Shown: positions 15,527 through 23,576 of the stretch, in pieces | Layout: every line of letters begins with the position of its first letter | Numbering within the stretch: position 1 is the stretch's first letter | Translations under genes and position numbers: made by a program | The notes under the pieces: generated by a model | What the model was told of the DNA's origin: nothing | The model's input: only the letters and a program-made list of their open reading frames with translations | Databases searched by the model: none | Assembly: GCA_040386935.1 (NCBI GenBank) | Contig: JAZKEQ010000065.1 | Coordinates: forward strand, 1 to 25,508 | DNA: 25,508 nt | DNA from: JABMMZ01 sp040386935 | Lineage (GTDB): Bacteria > Bacteroidota > Bacteroidia > NS11-12g > UBA955 | Reading direction: 5' to 3'

Positions 15527-17332
15527 ATGAATGACTTTAATCACCTGAAGGCCATATTGTCAAATTTACCTGAGCAACCGGGCGTCTATCAGTATTTCGA
15601 TACGGAAGATCTTATCTTATATGTAGGTAAAGCCAAGAATTTAAAGAAACGCGTAGGCTCCTATTTTTCAAAAACACATGATAATAGGAAGACTGCAGTA
15701 CTGGTTTCTAAGATTCACAATATTCAGTATACTGTTGTAGATTCGGAATACGATGCACTATTGCTGGAAAATAGTCTCATCAAAAAATACCAACCCCGGT
15801 TTAACATCAATTTGAAGGACGACAAGTCCTATCCACTCATTAAAATAACAAAAGAAAGATTTTCGAAAGTATATGCCATGCGCAATCCGGTGAAAGATGG
15901 TAGCGAATACTTTGGCCCATACAGCAGTGTTAAGTTGATGAATGTTGTATTAGAGCTTGCTAAAAAACTGTATCCGACACGCAGTTGTAATTTTGATTTA
16001 TCTGAAAAAACTGTTGCCGAAAAAAAGGTAAAACTGTGTCTTGAATATCAAATAGGCAATTGCAAAGGCCCTTGTCAGCAACTGCAATCACTGGAGGAAT
16101 ACAATCAAAACATCGCTCAGATTAAACATATACTCAGAGGCAATTTAAATGAAGTAAAAAAACATTTGAAGCAAAAAATTGCTGATGCTGTAGATAAACT
16201 GGCTTATGAAGAAGCCCATCAATACAAAGAAAAATTAGACTGGGTCGATAAGTATCAGGCTAAATCTACCATCGTCAATAACAAAATAAACAATGTGGAT
16301 GTGTTTGGCATTGTATCTACGGCACAGGCTGCCTATATCAATTACCTGAGAGTTGCCAATGGAATGATTATTCAAACACAGAATTTTGAATACAAGAAAA
16401 AAATTGATGAGCCGGATGAAGAGTTATTGCTGGCTGCTATTGCTGAAATAAGAAATACCCATCAAACAGAAAGTGAAGAATTGATTGTGCCTATTCCAAT
16501 TGAAATAGATGCGAATATTAATTTCACCATTCCTATAAGCGGTGACAAGAAAAAACTGTTGGAACTCAGTATGAAGAATGCCATGTTTCTAAAACATGAA
16601 AAACAATTGGCAGCCGACAAACTTGATCCGGGATTGAAAACAGAGCGCATTCTCTCCACCATGATGAATGACTTACGACTGACTACATTGCCAAAGCACA
16701 TTGAATGTTTTGATAATTCTAATATTCAGGGTACCCATCCGGTATCAGCCTGTGTAGTGTTCAAAGATGCCAAGCCTAGCAAAAATGATTACAGACATTT
16801 TAATGTTAAAACAGTTGTAGGTCCAGATGATTTTGCGACCATGCGCGAAATACTGACCCGCAGATACAGCAGAATGTTGAATGAAAATCAACCACTCCCC
16901 GATTTGATTGTAGTGGATGGTGGTAAAGGGCAATTGAGCGCAGCTGTAGAAGCACTTAAAGGATTGAACATATATGGCAAGGTGCCAATAATAGGTATCG
17001 CCAAGCGACTTGAGGAATTGTATTATCCGGATGACCCCCTGCCCTTGTACCTCGACAAAAAATCAGAAACCCTCAGGGTTATTCAACAAATGCGAGATGA
17101 AGCCCACCGGTTCGGTATTACCCATCACCGCAACAGGAGAAGTAAGAACTTTGCCATTACCTCTTTAGAGGAGATTGAAGGCATTGGTTCTAAAACCGCT
17201 CAGCTCATACTTCAACATTTTAAATCGGTGAAGAAGGTACAAACAGCAACATTAGAAGAGCTAATGACCGTAGTGAATGAAAAAACAGCTAAGGCCATTC
17301 AACAATATTACAGTGACAATGGACAACAGTAA
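15527..17332 (+). CDS. uvrC: excinuclease ABC subunit C
   Basis: A 601-residue UvrC, the dual-incision nuclease of nucleotide excision repair that acts with UvrA and UvrB. The N-terminal GIY-YIG nuclease (about 14-95) has GVY at 19-21, YVG at 32-34, R42 and E81, the residues expected for the 3' incision. Four cysteines, C154, C171, C179 and C183, match the conserved Cys cluster of the family, known to hold an iron-sulfur cluster in E. coli. A UvrB-binding UVR motif lies near 205-240. The C-terminal RNase H-like nuclease for the 5' incision has D396 (CFDNSNIQGTHPV) and D464 (VVDGGKGQL). Helix-hairpin-helix DNA-binding motifs (IEGIGSKTAQLIL) follow near 550-600. A GTAAAGGT sequence sits just before the ATG. 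The end overlaps pabB by 14 nt. Confidence 0.97.
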   Translation: MNDFNHLKAILSNLPEQPGVYQYFDTEDLILYVGKAKNLKKRVGSYFSKTHDNRKTAVLVSKIHNIQYTVVDSEYDALLLENSLIKKYQPRFNINLKDDKSYPLIKITKERFSKVYAMRNPVKDGSEYFGPYSSVKLMNVVLELAKKLYPTRSCNFDLSEKTVAEKKVKLCLEYQIGNCKGPCQQLQSLEEYNQNIAQIKHILRGNLNEVKKHLKQKIADAVDKLAYEEAHQYKEKLDWVDKYQAKSTIVNNKINNVDVFGIVSTAQAAYINYLRVANGMIIQTQNFEYKKKIDEPDEELLLAAIAEIRNTHQTESEELIVPIPIEIDANINFTIPISGDKKKLLELSMKNAMFLKHEKQLAADKLDPGLKTERILSTMMNDLRLTTLPKHIECFDNSNIQGTHPVSACVVFKDAKPSKNDYRHFNVKTVVGPDDFATMREILTRRYSRMLNENQPLPDLIVVDGGKGQLSAAVEALKGLNIYGKVPIIGIAKRLEELYYPDDPLPLYLDKKSETLRVIQQMRDEAHRFGITHHRNRRSKNFAITSLEEIEGIGSKTAQLILQHFKSVKKVQTATLEELMTVVNEKTAKAIQQYYSDNGQQ

Positions 17333-18596
17333 ATTTTTTCCATTTGATAATTTACATATTGTAAAACAGCAGATACTCAATTTTGCCGCACATTTTGATT
17401 GTGTCAGTATCTATGATTCCAACGAATTAAAGTCGGCATTGAATTATGGACGGTATGAAATACTGGGTGGATTTGGTTGTGCCCGACAATTCAACGGTAA
17501 TTTCAATGACATTTCACATGCAATAGACACAAGCCATCAATGGATAATGCTCTACATGGCCTATGAAACCCATACAAAGTTCAATTCATTAGAGTCACTC
17601 AACGCTGAAGATGCCATGTTTTATGCCCCTGAAATAGTAATAGCATTGCCTCATAATGATCATACATTGCAATTGATTAACAACGGTATTGACGAACAAA
17701 GGTTTCAGTTACTGGCTGATTTATTTCAAACGGCAGGAACAGCAGTGGAACCATACACCGGACAGTATCCTCAATTCAATCCTTGTGTCGAAAAAGGGGC
17801 TTATATTAAAAATGTCAATTCAATTAAAGAACAAATCATAGAAGGCGATTTTTATGAGATGAATTATTGTCAGAAATTTATATGGCAAGGGCATTTAACA
17901 AATGCTGTCAGTTTATTTAATACCATTAATACACAATCTCCTGCTCCATTTGCATCATTTTTTAAAACCCCCAATTATCACATTATTTGCACCAGTCCTG
18001 AAAGGTTTTTATATAAATCAGGAGACTGTTTAATATCACAGCCCATCAAAGGCACCAATAAAAGGCTACCGGGAGAGACAAATAAAATGCAGATTCTGGC
18101 CTTGCGCAACAGCGAAAAAGAAAAGGCAGAAAATGTAATGATAGTGGATTTGGTGAGGAATGATTTGGCCAAAGTGTGCAAAACAGGCAGTATACAAGTG
18201 GAGGAGTTATTTGGCATTTACCCATTTACTCACGTCAATCAGATGATATCGAGTATTAAGGGTGAACTTAATAAAGTGATGGGCTTTGCCGACATTTTTA
18301 AAGCACTGTTTCCAATGGGCAGCATGACCGGTGCACCTAAACAAGAAGTGATTACAAATATAGCTGCATACGAAAACACAGCCAGGGGTTTGTACAGCGG
18401 TTGCATTGGCTATATCATGCCAAATGGCGATTTCGACTTCAATGTAGTAATCCGCACCATCGTTGAAGATATTGCAGGACATGAAACATCCCTTAGCGTA
18501 GGCGGTGCTATCACCTACGACTCGGATGCTGAAGCAGAATACAATGAATGCCTTTTAAAGGCCGGTGGATTAATGAAGCTTATGCCTGGGCAATAA
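17319..18596 (+). CDS. pabB: aminodeoxychorismate synthase component I
   Basis: A 425-residue chorismate-utilising enzyme that converts chorismate to 4-amino-4-deoxychorismate, the first step to p-aminobenzoate and folate. PIKGT with K244 is the PabB signature: that lysine is the covalent nucleophile in E. coli PabB, whereas anthranilate synthase TrpE has Ala there. Other conserved motifs are SPERFL, IVDLVRNDL, FPMGSMTGAPK (chorismate and Mg binding) and RGLYSGCIGY. The glutaminase partner (PabA/TrpG) and the lyase PabC are not in this window. The start at 17319 (MDNSKFFPFD) overlaps uvrC by 14 nt; an earlier ATG at 17277 would overlap by 56 nt and adds residues that look unlike the family. 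No clear terminator follows. Confidence 0.92.
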   Translation: MDNSKFFPFDNLHIVKQQILNFAAHFDCVSIYDSNELKSALNYGRYEILGGFGCARQFNGNFNDISHAIDTSHQWIMLYMAYETHTKFNSLESLNAEDAMFYAPEIVIALPHNDHTLQLINNGIDEQRFQLLADLFQTAGTAVEPYTGQYPQFNPCVEKGAYIKNVNSIKEQIIEGDFYEMNYCQKFIWQGHLTNAVSLFNTINTQSPAPFASFFKTPNYHIICTSPERFLYKSGDCLISQPIKGTNKRLPGETNKMQILALRNSEKEKAENVMIVDLVRNDLAKVCKTGSIQVEELFGIYPFTHVNQMISSIKGELNKVMGFADIFKALFPMGSMTGAPKQEVITNIAAYENTARGLYSGCIGYIMPNGDFDFNVVIRTIVEDIAGHETSLSVGGAITYDSDAEAEYNECLLKAGGLMKLMPGQ

Positions 18597-18702
18597 GATG
18601 AAATGATTGTAAAGAAGCCCAGTTACGTTTAATCCCGGAAGTTTTCTTAATTGTCTTGGTAACCAACTTGGTTACTTTGTACTGAAATTTTTTGTTTTCC
18701 AT
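18580..18702 (-). CDS. possible 40-residue basic small protein
   Basis: A minus-strand ORF from ATG at 18702 to TAA at 18580. The protein starts MENKKFQYKVTKLVTKTIKK and ends in SFHLIAQA. It is basic, Lys/Thr-rich and amphipathic, with no Cys and no obvious signal peptide. The repeat KVTK-LVTK is encoded by a near-perfect palindrome at 18659-18675. The 3' end overlaps the last 17 nt of pabB on the other strand. No TAnnTTTG promoter was found upstream. I do not recognise a family, and a short ORF in such a gap can occur by chance. Confidence 0.3.
   Translation of the reverse strand: MENKKFQYKVTKLVTKTIKKTSGIKRNWASLQSFHLIAQA
18659..18675. repeat. 17-bp inverted repeat GTAACCAA-C-TTGGTTAC
   Basis: Two perfect 8-bp half-sites flank a single central base, 63-79 nt after the pabB stop. 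The form suits a dimeric DNA-binding protein better than a hairpin, since a 1-nt loop cannot close. It lies inside the possible small minus-strand ORF. Confidence 0.4.
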
Positions 18703-19056
18703 GATAATTTATGAGGTTAATAGGTGTGTCTTTTTTAATGGAAGTTGCTTAATTGTATTGAGTATTATTCCCTATTAGGTATATAATCTTATAAAAATCA
18801 AGCACTTACAATCAAACTTATGCAACAGTTTCAACAGTAACAATAATAATAGAGATTAAAAATCAATTATCGATTTAAAATACTGATTATAAATGACTTA
18901 ATTTTATTTCTATAAGAGATTTAAATTGTGAAAAGCCAATAAAAACAAGCATTTAAGCGCCCTTTCCATTTGTGTAATAGACTTTATAATGTATAATATT
19001 CTGATTGATAAATACTTTCTCAAAATGAGAGAATTTTCAATTCCGTTCTACTCTAA
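18703..19056 (+). other. AT-rich intergenic region
   Basis: Very AT-rich sequence with no coding potential that I can support. Only small imperfect inverted repeats occur, for example AAATC with GATTT around 18859-18878. No tRNA, riboswitch-like structure or terminator is visible, apart from whatever the small ORF at its left end represents. Confidence 0.5.
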
Positions 19057-19086
19057 TTGATTGAAAATCTGATACAACTATTTTTG
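19057..19086 (+). promoter_or_regulatory. promoter of the DUF4382 lipoprotein gene
   Basis: TTG at 19057-19059 and TATTTTTG at 19079-19086 are 19 nt apart, a full match to the Bacteroidota TTG-N19-TAnnTTTG pattern. The start would fall near 19093, leaving an A-rich leader of about 80 nt before the ATG at 19173. Confidence 0.65.
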
Positions 19087-19172
19087 GCAAATTAATTGAA
19101 AAGCCTATACCAACGACTCACAAAATTTTTAAAACTATTCAGTTAATAACAAAAAAACACCCAATTAAAAAA

Positions 19173-19982
19173 ATGAAAAAATTCAATTACATCCTCATGT
19201 CAGCCCTAGTATTGGGCGTCATGCTGACCTCTTGCAAAAAGATAGAAGAGTTCACAAATTCAAAATCTAACAAAACCCAATCTACGGGTGGTAGCAATTC
19301 ACAAACGGCAACCTACAGCATTAGAATGACAGATGCTCCCGGTCCTTACAGTGAAGTTAACATCGACTTAATAGGTGTAAGGGTATTGTGTGAAGATGGA
19401 ACAGATACGATGATGAGTGTAAATGCCGGTATTTATAACCTATTAGATTTTGCTAATGGATTAGATACTGTTATCGCAAAAAGTATTTTTGATACATGCA
19501 CAATTACACAGATTCGCTTAATATTAGGACCAAACAATACAGTTGTAATTGATAGTGTTTCTTACCCTTTAAGTACACCTAGTGCACAACAATCAGGATT
19601 AAAGATTCAAATTCATCAGAAATTGGCTGCAGGTACAAATGTGAGTACTTTACTTGATTTTGACGCCAACCAATCAATTATTCAACAGGGAAATGGTACA
19701 TACAAACTTAAACCGGTTATTAGAGTAGTTGATTCTACTTCAACAGGTGCTATTAAAGGCGCTATTACTCCAAAAGGTGTTTTAGCTACTGTAACAGCAA
19801 CTGCCGGAAGCAATAGTTATTCAACTGCTGTTAATGCAAAAGGACAGTTTACTTTAAAAGGTGTACCTGCCGGTACTTATGATGTTACCATCACTCCTGC
19901 TGCACCGTATTTACCGGTTACCATTACAGGTGTTATTGTATCCAAAGGACGCCCTGTCAATCTGGGATCAATCAGCTTATAA
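19173..19982 (+). CDS. DUF4382 lipoprotein with carboxypeptidase-regulatory-like C-terminus
   Basis: A 269-residue lipoprotein. The signal peptide ends at LTSC with C21 as lipidation site, then a Ser/Thr/Asn/Gly-rich linker. Residues about 46-175 match DUF4382: YSIRMTDAPGPYSEVNIDLIGVRV, IYNLLDFANGLDTVIA and ITQIRLILG, typical of this family of surface or periplasmic beta-sandwich proteins of unknown function. Residues about 193-269 are a carboxypeptidase-regulatory-like sandwich: GAIKGAITPKGVLATVTA, then NAKGQFTLKGVPAGTYDVTITP. Both parts are usual companions in Bacteroidota. No catalytic residues are evident. It is a single-gene unit with its own promoter and a strong terminator. Confidence 0.85.
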   Translation: MKKFNYILMSALVLGVMLTSCKKIEEFTNSKSNKTQSTGGSNSQTATYSIRMTDAPGPYSEVNIDLIGVRVLCEDGTDTMMSVNAGIYNLLDFANGLDTVIAKSIFDTCTITQIRLILGPNNTVVIDSVSYPLSTPSAQQSGLKIQIHQKLAAGTNVSTLLDFDANQSIIQQGNGTYKLKPVIRVVDSTSTGAIKGAITPKGVLATVTATAGSNSYSTAVNAKGQFTLKGVPAGTYDVTITPAAPYLPVTITGVIVSKGRPVNLGSISL

Positions 19983-20011
19983 TATTTAGCAATATAACAG
20001 TGTGTTTTAAT

Positions 20012-20041
20012 AAAACCGATCCGAAAGGGTCGGTTTTTTTT
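20012..20041 (+). terminator. intrinsic terminator of the DUF4382 gene
   Basis: AAAACCGATCC (20012-20022) pairs with GGGTCGGTTTT (20027-20037) through a GAAA tetraloop, with one G-T wobble, followed by a run of Ts. This is a strong stem. Confidence 0.93.
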
Positions 20042-20249
20042 ATGTATAAATACACAGAAAAAGGATCCAAAAAGCATCATTTTTAACCTAATTTAGGTTA
20101 AAATACACAGGCTTTTTATTGGTACAATTTTTTGGTTTTTATTACTTTGTTTTATGTTTTCCAGCAAAATAGACACTTAGCAATTAAATTTTATTATATT
20201 ATAAATCAATACATTATAACAGATTTACAAAAATTTATAAAGCCTTTAA
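20042..20249 (+). other. AT-rich spacer
   Basis: No gene or clear structure is seen between the terminator of the DUF4382 gene and the next promoter. The flanking non-coding stretch 19983-20349 as a whole holds only that terminator, a promoter and a leader hairpin. Confidence 0.5.
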
Positions 20250-20279
20250 TTGCTATTTTCAAAACCGCCTATATCTTTG
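20250..20279 (+). promoter_or_regulatory. promoter of the second T9SS cargo gene
   Basis: TTG at 20250-20252 and TATCTTTG at 20272-20279 (followed by C) are 19 nt apart, a full consensus match. The start would be near 20286, giving a leader of about 64 nt. Confidence 0.7.
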
Positions 20280-20290
20280 CCACACTTTTA

Positions 20291-20322
20291 TGAGTATTTA
20301 TACTTAAATGTAAAAACACTCA
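20291..20322 (+). other. possible 5'-leader stem-loop
   Basis: TGAGTATTT (20291-20299) pairs with AAACACTCA (20314-20322) with one A-C mismatch and a 14-nt loop. It would lie about 5 nt from the predicted mRNA 5' end. It is followed by A-rich AACTA repeats (20331-20347) that suit Bacteroidota initiation without a Shine-Dalgarno site. Confidence 0.35.
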
Positions 20323-20349
20323 GAAGAAGTAACTAAACTAAACTAAATT

Positions 20350-21819
20350 ATGAAAACTATTTTCAAAAGCTTATTGCTTATCGCAATTCTTTCTTCAACC
20401 TCAACTGACTTATTTGCAAGTATTGTAACCTGGAAAGGCTCTAACAGCGCGGACTGGAATGCAAATGCCAACTGGGCTGGCGGAAACAGACCCGGCTTAA
20501 ACGATGATGTAATCGTTAATGCCGGTTCAACTAACGAACCTGTGTTATCTGGTAATGTTAGTATTAAAACCTTAACCATTACAGGTGGTAATATAAACCT
20601 AAACAGTTACACTTTAACTGTAACAGGTTCATCTGTAATTTCAGGCGGTACCATCTCAAATGGCACAATTGATGACTTAACAATCAACTACTCTTCAGGC
20701 TCAATGACATTAGGTGCAAATTTGAATATTTCATCTTCATTGACATTTATCAATGGTATTGTTTATTCAACTTCATCAAATTTACTGGTGATTAACGATA
20801 ACGTAATTGTATCAGGTGCAAATGCAAACAGTTTTGTTGATGGTCCAATCAGAAAAATTGGTAACGATACTTTTTCTTTCCCTACAGGTGACAATGGTTT
20901 ATATGCTCCAATTTGGATTTCAGCACCAAGTTCAACTACCGACCACTTTACTGCTCAATATTTTAAGAGTGCTTATTCTAACACAACTTCTATAGCTTCA
21001 GGTTTAAACAATGTAAGCATCATGGAACATTGGATATTGAACAGAACAAACGGAACTTCAAATGTAAATGTGAAATTATCTTTCAACTCAGCTACAAGAA
21101 GTGGTGAAGTTAATGATCTTTCTGATTTAAGAGTTTCTAGATTTAACGGTAGCCAATGGGTGAGCCATGGTAACGGTGGTACTACCGGTACAACAACTTC
21201 CGGTTCTGTTATCACTTCATCAGCTGTTACTTCATTCAGTCCTTTCACTTTAGGTTCTAACTTAGGTTTAAACCCACTGCCGGTATCATTGATTAACTTT
21301 GATGCTAAAGCAAACAATACTTCAATCAATATCACATGGTCTACAGCTTCTGAAGAAAACAACGATTTCTTCACAGTTGAAAAATCAATCAACGGTATCG
21401 ATTGGACTACTTTGAAAGTAGTAAAAGGTAAAGGTACTTCTCAAGAGTTAAACAACTACTCTGCTAGTGACTACTCAATCAATGCAAACAAAATTTTCTA
21501 CAGATTGAAACAAACAAACTTTGATGGTTCATCTGTATATTCTTCAATCAAAATCGTTAACACTGACTTTAACTCTGTGAAAGTATCTGTATACCCTAAC
21601 CCTACTAAAGATTTTGTAACTCTTAACTTGAATTCAACTGAAACTGAAGTGAACGCTACAGTAGTATTGATGAACATGCAAGGTCAAGTTGTTTATTCAG
21701 CTGATAACATCACCAACAGTACATTCTCTTTTGATATTTCAACACTTGAATCAGGTATCTACTTCGTAGAAGTAAAACAAGACAGTGGTGTTTCAAAAAT
21801 CAAAATTGTAAAAGAATAA
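20350..21819 (+). CDS. T9SS type A sorting domain protein, secreted beta-helix-like
   Basis: A 489-residue exported protein. The signal peptide ends around LFA-S (residues 1-24). Residues about 25-130 are typical of Bacteroidota surface proteins that open with WKGSNSADWNANANWAGG and continue in short Thr/Asn/Gly-rich beta turns (VSIKTLTITGGNINLNSYTLTV), suggesting a right-handed beta-helix or similar stack. About 309-400 is the frequent module LPVSLINFDAKANNTSINITWSTASEENNDFFTVEKS, an FN3-like domain that usually precedes the sorting signal. About 412-489 is the type A C-terminal sorting domain (VYPNPTKDFVTLNL to VSKIKIVKE). It should leave the cell through T9SS; adhesion or matrix function is a guess, as no enzyme motif is visible. 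It is a single-gene unit. Confidence 0.9.
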   Translation: MKTIFKSLLLIAILSSTSTDLFASIVTWKGSNSADWNANANWAGGNRPGLNDDVIVNAGSTNEPVLSGNVSIKTLTITGGNINLNSYTLTVTGSSVISGGTISNGTIDDLTINYSSGSMTLGANLNISSSLTFINGIVYSTSSNLLVINDNVIVSGANANSFVDGPIRKIGNDTFSFPTGDNGLYAPIWISAPSSTTDHFTAQYFKSAYSNTTSIASGLNNVSIMEHWILNRTNGTSNVNVKLSFNSATRSGEVNDLSDLRVSRFNGSQWVSHGNGGTTGTTTSGSVITSSAVTSFSPFTLGSNLGLNPLPVSLINFDAKANNTSINITWSTASEENNDFFTVEKSINGIDWTTLKVVKGKGTSQELNNYSASDYSINANKIFYRLKQTNFDGSSVYSSIKIVNTDFNSVKVSVYPNPTKDFVTLNLNSTETEVNATVVLMNMQGQVVYSADNITNSTFSFDISTLESGIYFVEVKQDSGVSKIKIVKE

Positions 21820-21842
21820 TTTTTTCAAATATTTCATAATTT

Positions 21843-21872
21843 AAAAAGGGCGGTTAAACTGCCCTTTTTTTT
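21843..21872. terminator. bidirectional terminator between convergent genes
   Basis: AAAAAGGGC (21843-21851) pairs with GCCCTTTTT (21861-21869) around a 9-nt interior that can partly pair, with Ts continuing to 21872. The A and T runs on both sides suit termination of the T9SS cargo gene on plus and of recN on minus. Confidence 0.85.
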
Positions 21873-21920
21873 ATGCCCTAAAATTTCGGCATAAATATGA
21901 ACCAATTGAAATAATTTAGA

Positions 21921-23576
21921 TTAATTTTTAAGTAATTCCATGGCATTCTGTTTTGCCACTTCTGTCGCTTCATTACCACTCAGCATTTTCGCCAATTCAT
22001 TGACCCTGTCTGAAGCACTTAATAACTGTAGATAGGAAACAGTTTTATTATCCTCTTCTCGCTTGCCTATCATAAAATGTGTGCTGCCATAGCCTGCTAC
22101 TTGTGGCAAATGTGTAATCGCGATTACCTGGTGGCGTTGAGCCAATTGCTCATACATCGCACCTATCGTATCAGCCACTTTCCCTGAAACACCTGTATCT
22201 ATTTCATCGAACACCAAAGTGCCGATTTCTGATTGCTCAGCTTCGAGGCTTCTGAAACAAAGGGCCAATCTGCTTAACTCACCACCCGAAGCCACTTTCG
22301 ACATACTTTGCAATGGCATCCCCACATTGGCGGTAAACAGTATATTCAACTCTGATGTACCGAAGTCATCAAAGTTTTGTTTTTCATTAAGATCAAATTT
22401 GATATCTGCTTTGGGCATTTCCAATTGCTTTAACAAATTTTTTACTTCTGTTTCAATGGCTTTAGTTGATGCTTGTCTTTTTTTGTGAAGGTCACCGGCC
22501 AACAGCCCCAAGCGTTTTTCTGATTGCGCAATTTCAGTTTGCAATGCTTGTATGGTATGATCTATATTGTCTATCGTCAATAATTTATCTGATACAGATT
22601 GAAACTCATTCAACAACTCATCAATATCATTCACTCCGTGTTTGCGTTTCATGTTTTGAATCAAAGCGAGGCGTTCATTTACTTCCTCCAGTCGCTGACC
22701 ATCAGGTTGTGCGGCATCTTTTAATTCAACCGCTTCGCGGGCAATGTCTTTCAATTCAATAACAACAGATTCTATGCGCTTTAACAGTTCGGCAGCCAAA
22801 GGACTGGCCTGACTGACTGATTTCATTTGCTGTTTTAAAACATTTAATGTATCAACGATTGATTGTTCATTATCGATTAATGACAATTGGGTTAAATCTG
22901 CAACTGCTCCTATCTGTTCTGCATTATTCAATAGATTTAATTCTGATTCCAATGTTTGCTCCTCACCTGTTACCAGTGCTGCTGTTTCAAATTCGGTTAC
23001 CAAGTATTGCAAATAATCTTTCTCTTTCAATAGTGCCTGTTGTTTTATCTCCAGTTCACTGAGTAGCTTACATTGATTGCGATATTCTTTTAAATGCTTG
23101 CGGTAGGTCTCTAATGCATTGTGTAAACCGCTGAATCCATCGAGCACACCAAATTGAAATTCCCTTTCAACCAATAATGTATTATCATTTTGCGAATGCA
23201 CATTGACCAATGATTCTGTGATTGCTTTAATCTGAGAAAGATTAACAGGCGTATCATTAATAAAGCTTCTGCTTTTTCCGGCATCTGTTATTTCTCTTCG
23301 GATGATAGTTTCCTTTTCATAGTCGAGACCAAGTGAATTAAACAGTGGTAAAAATAGTTTTTCATCCAATGCAAATACACCTTCGACTACACATTTTTTA
23401 CCCCAGTCGCTTTTGGTACTGATATCTGCCCTGCTTCCTAAAATCAAACCGAGTGCATCTAAAATGATAGACTTTCCTGCACCTGTTTCACCTGTTATAA
23501 TATTCAGTTTTGCAGATGGTTCAAAAACCAACTCGCGTATGATTGCAAAATTTGATATAGATAGTTTTAGTAACAT
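21921..23576 (-). CDS. recN: DNA repair protein RecN
   Basis: A 551-residue SMC-like ATPase of recombinational double-strand-break repair, of normal length. The N-terminal ATPase half has Walker A GETGAGKS at residues 29-36. A long charged helical region (about 150-370) forms the coiled-coil arms. The C-terminal half has the ABC signature SGGELSR, Walker B LVFDEIDTGVSG and the His-loop AITHLPQVAG. The ATG at 23576 shares its A with the stop of pfkA (TAATG), so translation is probably coupled and the two genes form an operon. No separate promoter is evident. Confidence 0.97.
   Translation of the reverse strand: MLLKLSISNFAIIRELVFEPSAKLNIITGETGAGKSIILDALGLILGSRADISTKSDWGKKCVVEGVFALDEKLFLPLFNSLGLDYEKETIIRREITDAGKSRSFINDTPVNLSQIKAITESLVNVHSQNDNTLLVEREFQFGVLDGFSGLHNALETYRKHLKEYRNQCKLLSELEIKQQALLKEKDYLQYLVTEFETAALVTGEEQTLESELNLLNNAEQIGAVADLTQLSLIDNEQSIVDTLNVLKQQMKSVSQASPLAAELLKRIESVVIELKDIAREAVELKDAAQPDGQRLEEVNERLALIQNMKRKHGVNDIDELLNEFQSVSDKLLTIDNIDHTIQALQTEIAQSEKRLGLLAGDLHKKRQASTKAIETEVKNLLKQLEMPKADIKFDLNEKQNFDDFGTSELNILFTANVGMPLQSMSKVASGGELSRLALCFRSLEAEQSEIGTLVFDEIDTGVSGKVADTIGAMYEQLAQRHQVIAITHLPQVAGYGSTHFMIGKREEDNKTVSYLQLLSASDRVNELAKMLSGNEATEVAKQNAMELLKN

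Noticed and set aside
17277..17318. Earlier pabB start at ATG 17277
   Set aside because: It would overlap uvrC by 56 nt, and the extra 14 residues look like a second frame of uvrC rather than family sequence.
20973..21392. Minus-strand open frame of 139 codons inside the second T9SS cargo gene
   Set aside because: The plus-strand protein has clear domains through this stretch. The antisense frame is Val/Leu/Pro-biased, as expected from the reverse of Thr/Asn/Ser-rich coding.
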